From IMG/VR virus record IMGVR_UViG_3300047318_000266, positions 1 to 54,810 of that record: a stretch of 54,810 nucleotides of DNA; one strand, 5' to 3'. This document shows, one piece after another, positions 48,081 to 54,810 of this stretch. Source of the stretch: a virus. Position numbers and translations under genes: made by a program. The notes beneath the pieces are model-generated. The model made no database searches. It was not told the origin of the DNA and saw only the letters and a program-made list of their open reading frames with translations. Each line of letters begins with the position of its first letter. Position 1 is the stretch's first letter.

Positions 48081-49434
48081 ACCCCGTGAACATAGTGGCC
48101 TGCGCTGCCGTATCGACCTCACGCAATACTCCGTAGTCTAAGAGCGCGGTCAGTTCTACGGTGAATCCTTCGCCACCATTACGGCCCTTTTCGATGCCGA
48201 GGCGTCCGATTCCGTTCGATGCGTCAAACGAGAATAGATTCGTCGCGATTTCGAGGACGGCCTTCGTCGTCTTCACCTTGTCGCGCTTCGGCAGGCGGAT
48301 TTCACGCTGCGCCTCATCCTCCGTATCCTGCTTCTCACTATGCGCCTGAATCGTATATATGCCGACGACGTCATGCTCGCCTATGATACGCTCAAAGTTA
48401 CGCGCCGCCTGTTCCGCTGCTCCCCCGGCGGTCTTATTTGCGTTTTTACCGTACACGTCCTCTAGCCCGTAGAATGGGTCGACGACGACTACGTCAATAT
48501 CCGGACGCATAAGGAGCTCACGTTCAAGCGCGTCGAGTGTCCGCGTAAGACTCTTGTCCCCTTTCGCTTGTAAGATCAGCTCGCCCGGATAGTGTTCGTT
48601 AATCTTCGCCAACGTATCGAAGAGATACGCTTCGATTTCGTCCTCCGCCGTTCCCGCTAAGAGTTGCTTATTCGGCAGCCCTACGTCCTTAACTCCGAGC
48701 CCCTCCGCCTGCAGCACGCCATCATCCGCCGTCATAATCGATAGTAACCGCGACAGCCACGGATACCACTTCACCTCGTACGACTTTACGAGTATGCGCG
48801 CGCCTTGGCGTAATAGACATTCGATAATTACCTCGGACAGATACGTCTTCCCGCGCCCGGACTCCGCCATGATCCCGTAGATATCACCGGAGAACAGGCC
48901 GCCGATCTCGTCGTTAAGGCGCTGAAATGGTGTCTTCCATAACGTGAACGACTTTCCGGCCTTCCGCTTCATATATTCCTCGCGGTATTTTGCGGACAGG
49001 TCGTCGAGGCCGGAGCCCATCTGTTCGGGAACGCTTGTTCGTGTTTCCAGTTTAATCCGTTCTAGCTGGCGCGTCAAGCCTGTAATGAACTCGTCCGCCG
49101 TCTTCCCGTCGAAATCGTCCTGTAGTCGCGGATCACTTAGTACTTCCGCTGCAGCCCGTTTGCCCGCCGCGTCCTTAATTTCCCGCGCCAGATATTCGAA
49201 GCTATCCGTTACGCCGGGAATGTACGCGCACACATCGTCCGGAAACTCCGCTACGAACGTCGACAATGATGGTGCTGCTCCGCTATTTTCTGCTGCGTAC
49301 TTCACTACGAAATCGTGGGCGCGGCGCTCCCCGTCCGTTGCGTAGTCTGTACGCTTGACTCCGAGCCGCGTGATCGCTTGGACGTCCCCGGTATCGACGA
49401 TCTTTGACAGTAGTTGTTGTCCGTGCGCTGCCAC
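48070..49434 (-). CDS. DnaB-like replicative helicase
   Basis: 454 aa. N-terminal helical domain (1-150), a linker helix (LDDLSAKYREEYMKRKAGKS), then a RecA-like motor: FSGDIYGIMAESGRGKTYLSE near 190 (Walker A), PDIDVVVVDPFYGLEDVYG near 310 (Walker B), VGIYTIQAHSEKQDTEDE near 360. It unwinds the replication fork. GTG start after GGAGGTGTAGCG. Confidence 0.92.
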   Translation of the reverse strand: MAAHGQQLLSKIVDTGDVQAITRLGVKRTDYATDGERRAHDFVVKYAAENSGAAPSLSTFVAEFPDDVCAYIPGVTDSFEYLAREIKDAAGKRAAAEVLSDPRLQDDFDGKTADEFITGLTRQLERIKLETRTSVPEQMGSGLDDLSAKYREEYMKRKAGKSFTLWKTPFQRLNDEIGGLFSGDIYGIMAESGRGKTYLSEVIIECLLRQGARILVKSYEVKWYPWLSRLLSIMTADDGVLQAEGLGVKDVGLPNKQLLAGTAEDEIEAYLFDTLAKINEHYPGELILQAKGDKSLTRTLDALERELLMRPDIDVVVVDPFYGLEDVYGKNANKTAGGAAEQAARNFERIIGEHDVVGIYTIQAHSEKQDTEDEAQREIRLPKRDKVKTTKAVLEIATNLFSFDASNGIGRLGIEKGRNGGEGFTVELTALLDYGVLREVDTAAQATMFTGFNP

Positions 49435-49659
49435 CGCTACACCTCCTAGTTTACACTCGCTTTACACTTTGTCCAAACGCCAAATTAGGCGATTTTTCCA
49501 TATGCAATTGGGATATTTTATAAGTATTTGGACGGCATTAGGAAAAAGATTAACTACGTTAACTCTTTCTCACTCCGTTATCATAGCGCATTTTGTCGAA
49601 TATACACGTCTAATCTCGCCACCTTGCGCTGCCTCATCATAGCTCTTTATTTCGCTCGT
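49435..49659. other. Helicase-loader intergenic stretch, possible promoter
   Basis: 225 bases with no convincing gene. GTCCAAA (49468) and TTTGGAC (49527) form an inverted repeat about 60 bases apart around an AT-rich patch. The minus strand has TTCCTA-16-TATAAA (near 49512-49540) and CGCC-TAATTT-GGCG, so a promoter for the helicase gene and a weak terminator are possible. TTTACAC is directly repeated at 49448-49465. Confidence 0.45.
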
Positions 49660-50436
49660 TTACGCGCTCTTCCTAATCCCGCGCTTACTCTCGCCTACGA
49701 ACGCCACGTCAACGCACATGTCACGTATTCTATCCGCAAGCCGCCGATCGAATATCGCGGAGAGGTCCGCGAGTGCTACGTTTGACGTATAAACCGTCGG
49801 CAGGCCGTTCGTCACGCGGTGGTTTACGACACCGTGTAAGTCTGCGCGGAATGCCTCGCTCGCTGACCGTACGCCGATATCGTCGAGCACAACGAACGGC
49901 GTCGTTTTCGCACGTTGCTCCATCGCGTAATATTCGCGTGCGATCGGCTCGGCGGTCTCTTGCGGGATGCCGTTACGCGTGAATCCGAGGTATTGCGTCT
50001 GCCACGCGTTCAAGTCGACGAATAGCGCCGGGCGTTCGAGCGGAGTTAATCCGCGCTGGATACTTCCGATATAGTGACGGATGATCCATTCGTTAACCAG
50101 CGCAGCGGCCGACGTTGTTTTCCCAGTGCCTGGCTCATCGCTGTACAGATATAGCGATTTAATACGCTCAGCCTGCGGATCGAATTGGCGCGAGAACGTA
50201 TCGACGTACAACGCCAGTTTCCGGTAAGCCGCCGCCTGGTTATCGCGTGCCGGCGAATTTGCTAACGTAAGCCGCGCGTAATCGTCCGGTAGGCCTGCCG
50301 CTGCTACACGTCCGCCGCGTCCGTTGTGCCCGTGTACGCCAATCCAAGCGCCGCACATCGCGTTGCAGGACGGTCCGCCGGCGTTCTTACAATGCGCAGC
50401 GAGTACGCATTTACTTGCATTCGTATTAGCGGTCAA
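49660..50436 (-). CDS. DnaC/IstB-like helicase loader, with N-terminal Cys-rich segment
   Basis: 258 aa. AAA+ ATPase: LYLYSDEPGTGKTTSAAALVNEW near 95 (Walker A), TPFVVLDDIGVRSASEAF near 180 (Walker B), TNGLPTVYTSNVALADLS and DRRLADRIRDM with the Arg finger. The first 40 residues hold CVLAAHCKNAGGPSCNAMC, possible zinc or Fe-S ligands. It likely loads the DnaB-like helicase. TTG start seven bases after GGAGG. Confidence 0.9.
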   Translation of the reverse strand: MTANTNASKCVLAAHCKNAGGPSCNAMCGAWIGVHGHNGRGGRVAAAGLPDDYARLTLANSPARDNQAAAYRKLALYVDTFSRQFDPQAERIKSLYLYSDEPGTGKTTSAAALVNEWIIRHYIGSIQRGLTPLERPALFVDLNAWQTQYLGFTRNGIPQETAEPIAREYYAMEQRAKTTPFVVLDDIGVRSASEAFRADLHGVVNHRVTNGLPTVYTSNVALADLSAIFDRRLADRIRDMCVDVAFVGESKRGIRKSA

Positions 50437-50453
50437 TTGCGCACCTCCCTCCG

Positions 50454-50690
50454 TTACTTTACTCCGAGGATAACGTAGCCTTCCTTAACGTAGGCGGGAT
50501 CGTCGAGTTTATACGTAACCTCGCGTACGATCTTCGGTCCTACATATTCCTGCGCCGCTGGATCGTATTCGTGCAGCGTTAACGTATCACCTACCGCATA
50601 TGGGCGGTCGTTCTTGCGGACTTCGAACGGCTTGCTTCCGTCGTCTACTGCGTTGTAATGCGGTTGAATGAGTTTCAAATCGTGATTCAT
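50454..50690 (-). CDS. DUF3850 / ASCH-like protein
   Basis: 78 aa. HDLKLIQPHYNAVDDGSKPFEVRKNDRPYAVGDTLTLHEYD followed by GYVILGV fits the DUF3850 family, ASCH/PUA-like beta-barrels thought to bind RNA. It begins after GGGAGGCTGCGCA. Confidence 0.85.
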   Translation of the reverse strand: MNHDLKLIQPHYNAVDDGSKPFEVRKNDRPYAVGDTLTLHEYDPAAQEYVGPKIVREVTYKLDDPAYVKEGYVILGVK

Positions 50691-50707
50691 TGCGCAGCCT
50701 CCCTCCG

Positions 50708-51016
50708 TTATAGCCGCGCGTCAGTCTCGATTACGTGGAGACAGCGCGGACAGTACGTTACATACGTTTTGAAATACGTTGATCCGTCAAGCGTATACGT
50801 ATGTGAGCTCGCTGTATCCGGATGAATCTGGCGCTCGCATGACGGACATTCCGATATTTCTACGATACGTTCGCCAGGACTTCGCTCACGCTCCGCTGTC
50901 TCCCGTTTATCGAAAAGCACCGTATACTCGTCGATCTCAAACGCGTATCCGAGTCCATCCGTCGCGTCTTCGTCTGCACGCACATAGCCGAGTCTTGCGT
51001 TATAAATTGCGTACAT
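50708..51016 (-). CDS. Hypothetical protein with zinc ribbon
   Basis: 102 aa from the ATG at 51016 (GGAGG seven bases before). The first half is beta-rich (AIYNARLGYVRADEDATDG); the second half contains CPSCERQIHPD and CPRCLHVIE, a two-knuckle zinc site. Function unknown. Confidence 0.78.
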   Translation of the reverse strand: MYAIYNARLGYVRADEDATDGLGYAFEIDEYTVLFDKRETAERERSPGERIVEISECPSCERQIHPDTASSHTYTLDGSTYFKTYVTYCPRCLHVIETDARL

Positions 51017-51033
51017 AAGTTGTCCTCCCTCCG

Positions 51034-51459
51034 TTATAAAAAGTCCGCTATCTCTTCGTCCGTCATTCCGCCCGCTGCCGCTTGCTCTACGCGTTCCTTC
51101 CGCTTGACCTCCGCCAGCACCTGCGCCATTATCCTCGGCAGCATATACGTTATTAAAAACCCCGCCGTCAACTGCGGATACTGCGCTGTTACGCGATGTT
51201 CTGCGAAAGCACATTCGATAGTTTCGCGCAGTGCCTCCGCCCCGTATAACGTTAACGCACGTTTGATTACGCCCTGCTCATAGCGCCAACCACCAGCGGC
51301 GGGAATGTACGGATCAACTCCGTAGCGCTCGCGGTTGAGGTCGATAATCTGCGTCATGACGGTCAGCGTGTTCCAATCGTCGAGGGGAAGCGTTCTCCAG
51401 GACTTGCGCTGATCTGCGGTAATCTTCGGTTTAGGCTGCGCTTTCTTGCGGGGTGTCAT
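51034..51459 (-). CDS. Hypothetical protein
   Basis: 141 aa. Basic N-terminus (PRKKAQPKPKITADQRKSW), helical core with GVIKRALTLYGAEALRETIECAFAEHRVTAQYPQLTAG, and an acidic end (MTDEEIADFL). Similar small proteins near replication genes are sometimes replication accessory proteins; this is only a suggestion. ATG after AAGGAGGCGTTAGACT. Confidence 0.72.
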   Translation of the reverse strand: MTPRKKAQPKPKITADQRKSWRTLPLDDWNTLTVMTQIIDLNRERYGVDPYIPAAGGWRYEQGVIKRALTLYGAEALRETIECAFAEHRVTAQYPQLTAGFLITYMLPRIMAQVLAEVKRKERVEQAAAGGMTDEEIADFL

Positions 51460-51604
51460 AGTCTAACGCCTCCTTAACCGCAGGATATTCGCACATACTT
51501 GCGCAATGGTCGCAGATGTCAATGCGCCCTCTTCCCTGCGCGAATACAGCGGTTGTCTTCATCTTGTCCTCGCAGAGTTCGCACCATATATCATTACGCG
51601 CCAT
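51431..51604 (-). CDS. Small zinc-finger protein
   Basis: 57 aa. WCELCEDKMKTTAVFAQGRGRIDICDHC gives CxxC...CxxC, a treble-clef-like pair. Its 3' end overlaps the next gene by 29 bases and holds that gene's AAGGAGG site. Confidence 0.68.
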   Translation of the reverse strand: MARNDIWCELCEDKMKTTAVFAQGRGRIDICDHCASMCEYPAVKEALDYDTPQESAA

Positions 51605-52013
51605 CCGCAATCGCCTCCAATACCTTCCGCAGCTTGGCGCGGATGATCCCGGGCGGATACGTCATGGCGGCCGCGATGCCTGCGCGGAGTTGATCACGCT
51701 CTCGTTCGGCATTTCTTGCCCGCGCTACTGCGGATTCCTGGGACGCGACCAAACGCTCTACCATACGTGTCTCCTCGGCTAACTCAGTCTCCGCGCTAAT
51801 CGCCCGTTCGATCGCGTGAGGCCAACCGGTGCGCGCTTCGGTGATGAACGTTGCGTCCGCTTGCTTATCGTAGTCAATATCGCGAACAATTCGGATATCG
51901 CCTGCGTATACATTCGTTTCTCCGAATTTACCTCCGCCAACTTTCCAAGGACCCGACTGCGCCGCGTTGCAGATCGCTAGGTCAGCGTGTAAATCTCGTT
52001 TAATCTCCGTCAT
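51594..52013 (-). CDS. Ead/Ea22-like hypothetical protein
   Basis: 139 aa. The start DLHADLAICNAAQSGPWKVGGG and the middle TFITEARTGWPHAIERA resemble Ead-type phage proteins of unknown function. A coiled coil (ETELAEETRMVERLVASQESAVARARNAERERDQL) follows. Confidence 0.76.
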   Translation of the reverse strand: MTEIKRDLHADLAICNAAQSGPWKVGGGKFGETNVYAGDIRIVRDIDYDKQADATFITEARTGWPHAIERAISAETELAEETRMVERLVASQESAVARARNAERERDQLRAGIAAAMTYPPGIIRAKLRKVLEAIADGA

Positions 52014-52039
52014 TATTCCGTTCCCCTTTCGTTATTAAT

Positions 52040-52246
52040 TCACGTCAGCATCCCGGACCACGCCATGAACGCCACAAACGCGAGCATCGGCCACACTACG
52101 ACTATTATCGCTGTGCCTACGAAATTCAGCGGCATCCCTTCGTGTGATAACCACGCAGCAGCCGCGAGTCCAATCGCAATGTAAACGAACGCGTCCGTAT
52201 TGACGATGCGCCATATCCACGTCAAGATACGCTTAACCTTCGTCAT
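52040..52246 (-). CDS. Small membrane protein
   Basis: 68 aa from the ATG at 52246 (GGAGG 11 bases before). A basic start (TKVKRILTWIW) and two hydrophobic helices (FVYIAIGLAAAAWL and FVGTAIIVVVWPMLAFVAFMAW). Unknown function. Confidence 0.7.
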   Translation of the reverse strand: MTKVKRILTWIWRIVNTDAFVYIAIGLAAAAWLSHEGMPLNFVGTAIIVVVWPMLAFVAFMAWSGMLT

Positions 52247-52248
52247 AA

Positions 52249-52416
52249 TTACGCCGCCTCCAGCGCCAGGATACATCCGATTACAAGTACGCAGATTGAC
52301 GCAATTATCGCCACATCCGCGCTGAGTAATATCGATATGATTGCCGCGATAAGTCCGAGCGCGGTTAACGCCTTACCCGCGAGATACCGTACAATTCGGT
52401 CGCCTAAGTCAAACAT
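52249..52416 (-). CDS. Small membrane protein
   Basis: 55 aa with two hydrophobic helices (LTALGLIAAIISILL and VAIIASICVLVIGCIL) and the common EAA end. It starts after GAGGAGG and is two bases upstream of the other membrane gene, so the two may work together. Confidence 0.68.
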   Translation of the reverse strand: MFDLGDRIVRYLAGKALTALGLIAAIISILLSADVAIIASICVLVIGCILALEAA

Positions 52417-52496
52417 TCCGCATCCTCCTCGTTATTTTCTGCGGGCTTCTCCCCGCGATAATGCGCTATTATGTCCGCTACACTTTCGAATTTCAC
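52404..52496 (-). CDS. Very small acidic peptide gene
   Basis: 30 aa, GTG start next to the SprT-like stop, with GGGGAGG in its usual place. Sequence KFESVADIIAHYRGEK then acidic. It overlaps the next gene by 13 bases. Supported mainly by start context. Confidence 0.45.
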   Translation of the reverse strand: MKFESVADIIAHYRGEKPAENNEEDAECLT

Positions 52497-52895
52497 TTAC
52501 GCAGCCTCCCCGTTCCTCTTTAAATACCGCTCATACGCCGCCTTCTCACGCGTGCCCCCGGACAATGGCGCACCTACACGCAGGCATTCCGCAATAAACT
52601 CGTCGTTCACGTCATCGAACGGAAGCTTAAGCGTGAACAAGCGCCAATGTACGAGCTCGTGCAGCAAGTTGCTCTCCGTTTCCTCAGCGCCATTCTCCGC
52701 ATTAACCGGCGCTGACATCCGGATTTCCTGCAGACCGGTCTCCGTATTGAATGCGAAGGCCGCGTCCATCCTACGCCAGTAACGCCGAGTCAAGCGCAGC
52801 GTTCCCGTATAATCTACGCCCCAATGACGCCGGGCCATTTCGTTAGCGAGCGCTAGGAGCCGCGCCTGTTCCGCGAGTAGTTCCGTTTTCGTCAT
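52497..52895 (-). CDS. SprT-like zinc metalloprotease
   Basis: 132 aa. The HExxH zinc site is ESNLLHELVHWRLF near residue 80; the upstream ANEMARRHWGVDYTGTLRLTRRYWRRMDAAFAF fits the SprT/Spartan start. The family degrades proteins crosslinked to DNA in eukaryotes; the phage role is not known. It lacks a zinc ribbon after the active site. Confidence 0.84.
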   Translation of the reverse strand: MTKTELLAEQARLLALANEMARRHWGVDYTGTLRLTRRYWRRMDAAFAFNTETGLQEIRMSAPVNAENGAEETESNLLHELVHWRLFTLKLPFDDVNDEFIAECLRVGAPLSGGTREKAAYERYLKRNGEAA

Positions 52896-53197
52896 ACGTC
52901 AACCCTCCCGTTCCACTTACGCAAGGCTACTGCGCCAGGCCTGCGGTCAGCTCCGCGATCATGAGCGAGAAATACGCAATCTCGCGCTAACTTTACGAAG
53001 TTCGGATTAACGTGGTTATAGACGCCGATACCGCTGATAAAGCGCCACTCGTCTACGTGGCTGTATCCGGGAAATTTACGCCGCTTAACGTAGACGTCTA
53101 CGGTCAGCACGTAGCGCAATCCGTATACGTTCGTTTCGTCGAAACACACTTTATAGCGCGTGCCATCGTTTGTCATAACGTTAACCTTCGTTTTCAT
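52892..53197 (-). CDS. Hypothetical protein, tandem paralogue 1
   Basis: 101 aa from the ATG at 53197 (GGAGGTGGGTGCGTA upstream). NVMTNDGTRYKVCFDETNVYG, VDVYVKRRKFPGY, LRKWNGRVDV. Shares the DGTxY, YVxRK and W-x-GR marks with the next upstream gene, so the two arose by duplication. Unknown function. Confidence 0.72.
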   Translation of the reverse strand: MKTKVNVMTNDGTRYKVCFDETNVYGLRYVLTVDVYVKRRKFPGYSHVDEWRFISGIGVYNHVNPNFVKLARDCVFLAHDRGADRRPGAVALRKWNGRVDV

Positions 53198-53565
53198 TAC
53201 GCACCCACCTCCGTTTCGATACGTCCGTCCCACACGTTAAATTTAGCGGCGGCCTCCAGCTTTTGGCGCTCGCTGATCGACAACTCTCGCCGAGTACGTG
53301 CGTCAATGGCGGTGTCACGGCGGTATGAGTAGAAGGCCGCTCCGGTCAGACGTACGTAATCCGGACGGTCAGCGTCATACGGTCCATAGCCGCGCATATT
53401 CTCGATATTAACGCGGTATATCTTACGGAAGCCGAACCGCTTCCGTGGTACATAGATTTTAATGACCGCATGCGATGGCCGGTCGAATTCGTCCGTTACC
53501 TCTCTGATAGTAACGCGATACTCCGTTCCGTCCGGCGCTGTCACCGGAAATTTACGCAGCTCCAT
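53197..53565 (-). CDS. Hypothetical protein, tandem paralogue 2
   Basis: 122 aa. FPVTAPDGTEYRVTIREVTDEF, IKIYVPRKRFGFRKIYRV, and FNVWDGRIETEV near the end; a central helical insertion (RTRRELSISERQKLEAAAKF) is absent from paralogue 1. Begins after GGAGGTGACCGACG. Confidence 0.73.
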   Translation of the reverse strand: MELRKFPVTAPDGTEYRVTIREVTDEFDRPSHAVIKIYVPRKRFGFRKIYRVNIENMRGYGPYDADRPDYVRLTGAAFYSYRRDTAIDARTRRELSISERQKLEAAAKFNVWDGRIETEVGA

Positions 53566-53776
53566 CGTCGGTCACCTCCGTTAATTTAACGTTAAAATAC
53601 TTGCGGAAATGTGCGAAGTCTTCCTCGCGATAGGTGCGCTTTGTTCCGCAGATATTGCACGCTATAACGAAGTACGTATAACGCGCGCATCCTATCGTCT
53701 TTACGAACGTATCGTCCAGCCGCCAATCATGCGTACAGAGGTGCGGAGATGGCTTACGCTTAAACGGCCACATCAT
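53552..53776 (-). CDS. Small zinc-ribbon protein
   Basis: 74 aa. LCTHDWRLDD ... CARYTYFVIACNICGTKRTYR contains C, H and CxxC ligands and resembles small phage zinc-ribbon proteins. GGAGGCGTCCG precedes ATGATG. Confidence 0.74.
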   Translation of the reverse strand: MMWPFKRKPSPHLCTHDWRLDDTFVKTIGCARYTYFVIACNICGTKRTYREEDFAHFRKYFNVKLTEVTDDGAA

Positions 53777-54143
53777 CGGACGCCTCCGTTAACTTTGCGA
53801 TTAGGGCCGCGAGGCATATCGCTTCCGGAGCGCTGTTACTTCCCGCGCTGTGCTCGCCGATTTCCGCTACGTAATTACCTGTCGTGTTTACTTCGCCTGC
53901 GATACGCATAACGCTGATCCAGTGCGTTTCGTTCAACGCTTCGAGCACCGCCCAAGCTGCGGAAATGTCCGCCGAATATTCATCTAGCGCGATCCCAACG
54001 TCTCCGTATCCGACTTCGTAAACTGCTCCGCCAAGCCTACGTTCACGTCCGATCCTCTTACCGAACACAACCTCCGCAACCCACGCATCCCTTTCCCGCG
54101 TGCTAAGCCCCGCCCACTTTGCGATAATCTCCTCGCGTGTCAT
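53760..54143 (-). CDS. BC1872-like phage protein
   Basis: 127 aa from the ATG at 54143 (TAATG overlap with the previous stop). TREEIIAKWAGLSTRERDAWVAEVVFG, EYSADISAAWAVLEALNE and APEAICLAALIAKL match the small phage family sometimes described as an ABA sandwich. Function unknown. Confidence 0.8.
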   Translation of the reverse strand: MTREEIIAKWAGLSTRERDAWVAEVVFGKRIGRERRLGGAVYEVGYGDVGIALDEYSADISAAWAVLEALNETHWISVMRIAGEVNTTGNYVAEIGEHSAGSNSAPEAICLAALIAKLTEASDDVAV

Positions 54144-54810
54144 TACGCCACACCTCCCGTTACATCTACGATTCCCTCCCCGCGACAATGGCGGCATACC
54201 TCGCGCTTACCGTCTTCCATCCGCGATAGGAACGTGTTGATATACGCTTCGAGATTCGTCTGCAGCTCCGCGTAGTCCTTTCCGCGAATGACAGGTGTCA
54301 CTTCCCTACCTTGCGTTCCCTGGCTGTATCCCGGTCCGTAAATCTCGATTATCTTAAGCGTCTTCCAACGAACCTGCAGCGTCTCAGTTCGTGGCTTGCG
54401 TGACCTGGCCGTTGGATAGTATGAGCGCGTGGTCGTTTCGTGGTACGGGATTGCTATCCGCTCACTGACCCGCAGCGCTTGGATGTTCCGGTAGTCGTCC
54501 ATTTCGTATTTACCTTCGCTCTCATCTGCGCGCTCCTTTACACGATCCCATAGTAATTCGAACACGAGCTTTCCCGGGATAAAGCACGGATATTTATGCT
54601 GCGTTTCTCTGTGCCGCGCGATATTATTCGGAAAGTTAATCGTTACGTAGCTCGGTATCGTAACAGGCTCGCAGTTTTTATCGATAATCTCGAACTCCAC
54701 CGCTTCCAAGTACGTCGTTGGCTCGCTATATACGGCGTGATAAAACTCCGCATTCTCTCCGCATAAATCCCCGTCTTCATCCCGCGTAAACGCGTCGGCA
54801 GGCAGTTCGT
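54143..54810 (-). CDS. Hypothetical protein with C-terminal Cys-rich knuckle (5' end cut)
   Basis: 222 codons remain and the frame is open to the right edge, so the start is missing; the TTG at 54709 is only an internal codon. It has FEIIDKNCEPVTIPSYVTINF, FIPGKLVFELLWDRVKERADE, and ends CRHCRGEGIVDVTGG, a DnaJ-like zinc knuckle half. No family is recognised. Confidence 0.75.
   Translation of the reverse strand, partial: ELPADAFTRDEDGDLCGENAEFYHAVYSEPTTYLEAVEFEIIDKNCEPVTIPSYVTINFPNNIARHRETQHKYPCFIPGKLVFELLWDRVKERADESEGKYEMDDYRNIQALRVSERIAIPYHETTTRSYYPTARSRKPRTETLQVRWKTLKIIEIYGPGYSQGTQGREVTPVIRGKDYAELQTNLEAYINTFLSRMEDGKREVCRHCRGEGIVDVTGGVA

Overview
The window is part of the genome of a tailed double-stranded DNA phage with a siphovirus-type tail. 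The host is most likely a Gram-positive Bacillota; the roughly 50% GC, strong GGAGG-type ribosome sites and protein families would suit Paenibacillaceae or a relative (inference). Evidence includes a phBC6A51-type small terminase, an SU10-type major capsid protein, an SPP1-type portal, G/GT tail chaperones made by a -1 frameshift, and YopX-like and DUF3850-like small proteins. Nearly all genes lie on the minus strand, so transcription runs from high to low coordinates. Both window ends cut genes: a tail-fibre gene on the left and a Cys-rich protein gene on the right. No lysis, integration or lysogeny genes are seen.

Structural module (about 18.8 kb down to 1): small terminase, a 730-bp gene-free gap with iteron-like repeats and a large inverted repeat, large terminase, portal, minor capsid protein, scaffold, major capsid protein, connectors, tail terminator, tail tube, chaperones, tape measure, distal tail protein, small tail protein, and an SGNH-hydrolase tail fibre. 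An HNH and a GIY-YIG endonuclease are inserted here.

Middle module (18.9-32.8 kb): a RepL-like protein, small hypothetical genes, a YopX protein, an XRE regulator with face-to-face promoters, a sigma-region-4-like protein, a C5 cytosine methyltransferase, a dNMP kinase, dUTPase and PhoH. It also holds two of three related proteins built from SH3-like repeats.

Nucleotide and replication module (32.9-50.4 kb): anaerobic ribonucleotide reductase NrdD/NrdG, a RuvC-like resolvase, a Cas4/RecB-like nuclease, DnaQ exonuclease, family A DNA polymerase, SSB, a sigma-70-like factor, primase, DnaB-like helicase and a DnaC-like loader. The right end (50.4-54.8 kb) is a chain of small, tightly packed genes, many zinc-binding or membrane proteins, plus an SprT-like protein.

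Main unusual observations: (1) at least five genes, including terL, primase, the RuvC-like and the Cas4-like nuclease, have no usable ATG/GTG/TTG but have an ideal ribosome site followed at normal spacing by ATC or ATT in frame. (2) A 35-bp element occurs twice, once upstream of the phage sigma-like gene and once upstream of a long operon, and may be a phage-specific promoter. (3) The terS-terL gap looks like a packaging or replication site. (4) Two small genes are split by apparent single-base indels.
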